Part shown: positions 5,507-9,432 of the stretch, piece after piece | How positions within the stretch are numbered: position 1 is the first letter of the stretch | Layout: every line of letters starts with the position of its first letter | NCBI GenBank assembly: GCA_001399705.1 | Contig: LJCR01000049.1 | Span: 1 to 9,432 of the forward strand | Length of the DNA stretch: 9,432 nucleotides | Direction of reading: 5' to 3' | From: Kouleothrix aurantiaca | GTDB lineage: Bacteria > Chloroflexota > Chloroflexia > Chloroflexales > Roseiflexaceae | The notes under the pieces: model-generated | The model's database searches: none | Told to the model about the DNA's origin: nothing | Seen by the model: only the letters and a program-made list of their open reading frames with translations | Program-made: the position numbers and the translations under genes

Positions 5507-5555
5507 CGGTTCCCGGTTCCGTGGTTCTGCGGTTCCGCAGTTCTCGGGTTCCCGG
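5507..5555. repeat. 8-bp-period GGTTCC tract with a central CTGCGGTTCCGCAG dyad
   Basis: GGTTCC-like words recur at 5509, 5515, 5523, 5531, 5539 and 5547, mostly at 8-bp spacing. The centre at 5527-5540 (CTGCGG-TT-CCGCAG) is a perfect dyad. The tract lies in the divergent intergenic region. It has the same short-period style as the other repeats in the window but different words. Confidence 0.7.
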
Positions 5556-5559
5556 CTGG

Positions 5560-5588
5560 GCACATGTGCGGGGCGAGTATATTATAAT
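5560..5588. promoter_or_regulatory. candidate promoter/operator in the divergent region
   Basis: TATAAT at 5583-5588 lies within TATTATAAT, which also reads TATAAT on the minus strand, so it could serve either divergent gene. Seventeen nucleotides upstream on the + strand, where a -35 box would lie, is a perfect 10-bp palindrome, GCACATGTGC (5560-5569), which could be an operator. Neither strand has a good TTGACA match. A + transcript would have a leader of about 145 nt before the kinase. Confidence 0.35.
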
Positions 5589-5728
5589 ACCCTTGCTCCT
5601 TTTCTATGGAATTCACGTGGGTGCGACCCGCTCGCCCTTCTGTGCACACAGCCAAACGCTGGCCCGCAGCAATGATCTGAACATGATCTGGCTCGTGCCG
5701 CCGCATCGTTGGCCATCTGCACCTGCAC

Positions 5729-5735
5729 GAGGTGA
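5729..5735 (+). promoter_or_regulatory. ribosome binding site of the hybrid kinase
   Basis: GAGGTGA is a strong match to the 3' end of 16S rRNA and lies 3 nt before the ATG at 5739, which is the right register for a GAGGTGA-type site. It fixes the start codon. Confidence 0.7.
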
Positions 5736-5738
5736 CAT

Positions 5739-9116
<3,378 letters not shown>

Positions 9117-9238
9117 CGCGAAGCGCCGGCGCCATTCAGCCCAATACAAAGTGTGTTACACTTCCTCCGCCCATTTCCGCAGCGCTATTCTGGCAACTAG
9201 TTGCACGGAACGACATTCGCACCATTTGAGGAGGCGCT
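9117..9238. promoter_or_regulatory. Intergenic region before the lipid-kinase gene with a 12-bp palindrome
   Basis: The perfect palindrome GCAACTAGTTGC (9193-9204) lies about 35 bp before the GTG start at 9239 and is a candidate operator. A 6-bp hairpin AAGTGT-gtt-ACACTT (9149-9163) has no T-run and is a poor terminator, so transcription of the kinase could read into the next gene. GAGGAGG at 9228-9234 is the strong ribosome binding site that fixes the GTG start. Confidence 0.35.
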
Positions 9239-9432
9239 GTGACCCATTTCCAAGGTCCTGGCAAGAACGATCCTGCGCGCTCGCAGGGCTGGGCGCGCGT
9301 GCTGGCAAACCCGGCCAGCGGTGCGCAAGGCGCGGCGGCCCAGCTGCCGGCCATTATCAGTGCGCTCGAAAGCGCTGGCGTGCGCGCGGTTGTCTCGTTT
9401 ACAAGCGCCGATCGCTCGCCGGCGGAGCAATC
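9239..9432 (+). CDS. Diacylglycerol/lipid kinase family protein, 5' end only
   Basis: The GTG at 9239 follows GAGGAGG by 4 nt. The frame is open to the window end (64 codons). After a short leader the peptide reads RVLANPASG, then LPAIISALESAGVRAVVSFTSA. This matches the start of the DAGK/YegS/BmrU catalytic domain, where the N-P-x-S-G loop binds nucleotide and is followed by a helix and a strand reaching a threonine-containing segment. Family members phosphorylate diacylglycerol or related lipids with ATP at the inner membrane face. The active-site GGDGT motif would lie beyond the edge, so the assignment rests on the first motif and spacing. It is 122 bp after the kinase gene on the same strand; co-transcription is possible but not shown. 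Confidence 0.7.
   Translation, partial: MTHFQGPGKNDPARSQGWARVLANPASGAQGAAAQLPAIISALESAGVRAVVSFTSADRSPAEQ

Noticed and set aside
9149..9163. Hairpin AAGTGT-gtt-ACACTT as terminator of the kinase gene
   Set aside because: The stem is only 6 bp, AT-containing and followed by CCTCC rather than a T-run.

Overview
The window looks like chromosomal DNA from a GC-rich, free-living bacterium, most plausibly of the phylum Chloroflexota (Roseiflexus/Kouleothrix-like). This is inferred from three things: intergenic repeats with a 7-8 bp period built on CACCAAG / CCTCCGTGG words, a secreted PA14 plus golvesin-like protein, and a large multi-PAS hybrid histidine kinase with GC-rich codon use. No rRNA, tRNA or CRISPR array was seen, so the placement is an inference.

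Layout. Positions 1-1152 carry the 3' part of a type I restriction-modification specificity subunit (HsdS) on the + strand. It lacks the first half of its first target-recognition domain and ends in a tail encoded by a short DNA repeat. Positions 1153-1367 are intergenic and hold an inverted repeat of 8-bp units. Two minus-strand genes follow: a small unrecognised membrane-anchored protein (1368-1733) and a 652-aa secreted protein with PA14 and golvesin-like domains (2030-3988). Between them lie a 178-bp MITE-like element with terminal inverted repeats and a 5-bp target duplication (1755-1932) and a strong GC hairpin terminator (1970-1998).

Positions 3989-4640 hold no convincing gene. This stretch is AT-rich at first, contains dyads and a pair of mutually inverted 15-bp palindromes, then turns GC-rich. 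Positions 4636-4850 are a tandem-repeat tract with a 62-bp unit. It ends against the 3' end of a minus-strand gene (4854-5435) for an exported, membrane-anchored protein with a TIMP/NTR-like CSC N-terminus. A 303-bp divergent intergenic region separates that gene from a 1125-aa hybrid histidine kinase on the + strand (5739-9116; two TM helices, four PAS domains, HisKA, HATPase_c, two receiver domains). The window closes with the 5' end of a diacylglycerol-kinase-family gene that starts with GTG at 9239.

How the parts relate. The genes do not form one obvious pathway. HsdS is an R-M remnant whose partners, if any, lie outside the window. The three minus-strand genes encode exported proteins. 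The kinase is divergent from the TIMP-like gene and shares its promoter region, which is the only regulatory pairing the layout suggests. The distinctive content is the small non-coding elements: the MITE, the short-period repeats that abut or enter genes, and the paired palindromes. I see no complete new defence or metabolic system.
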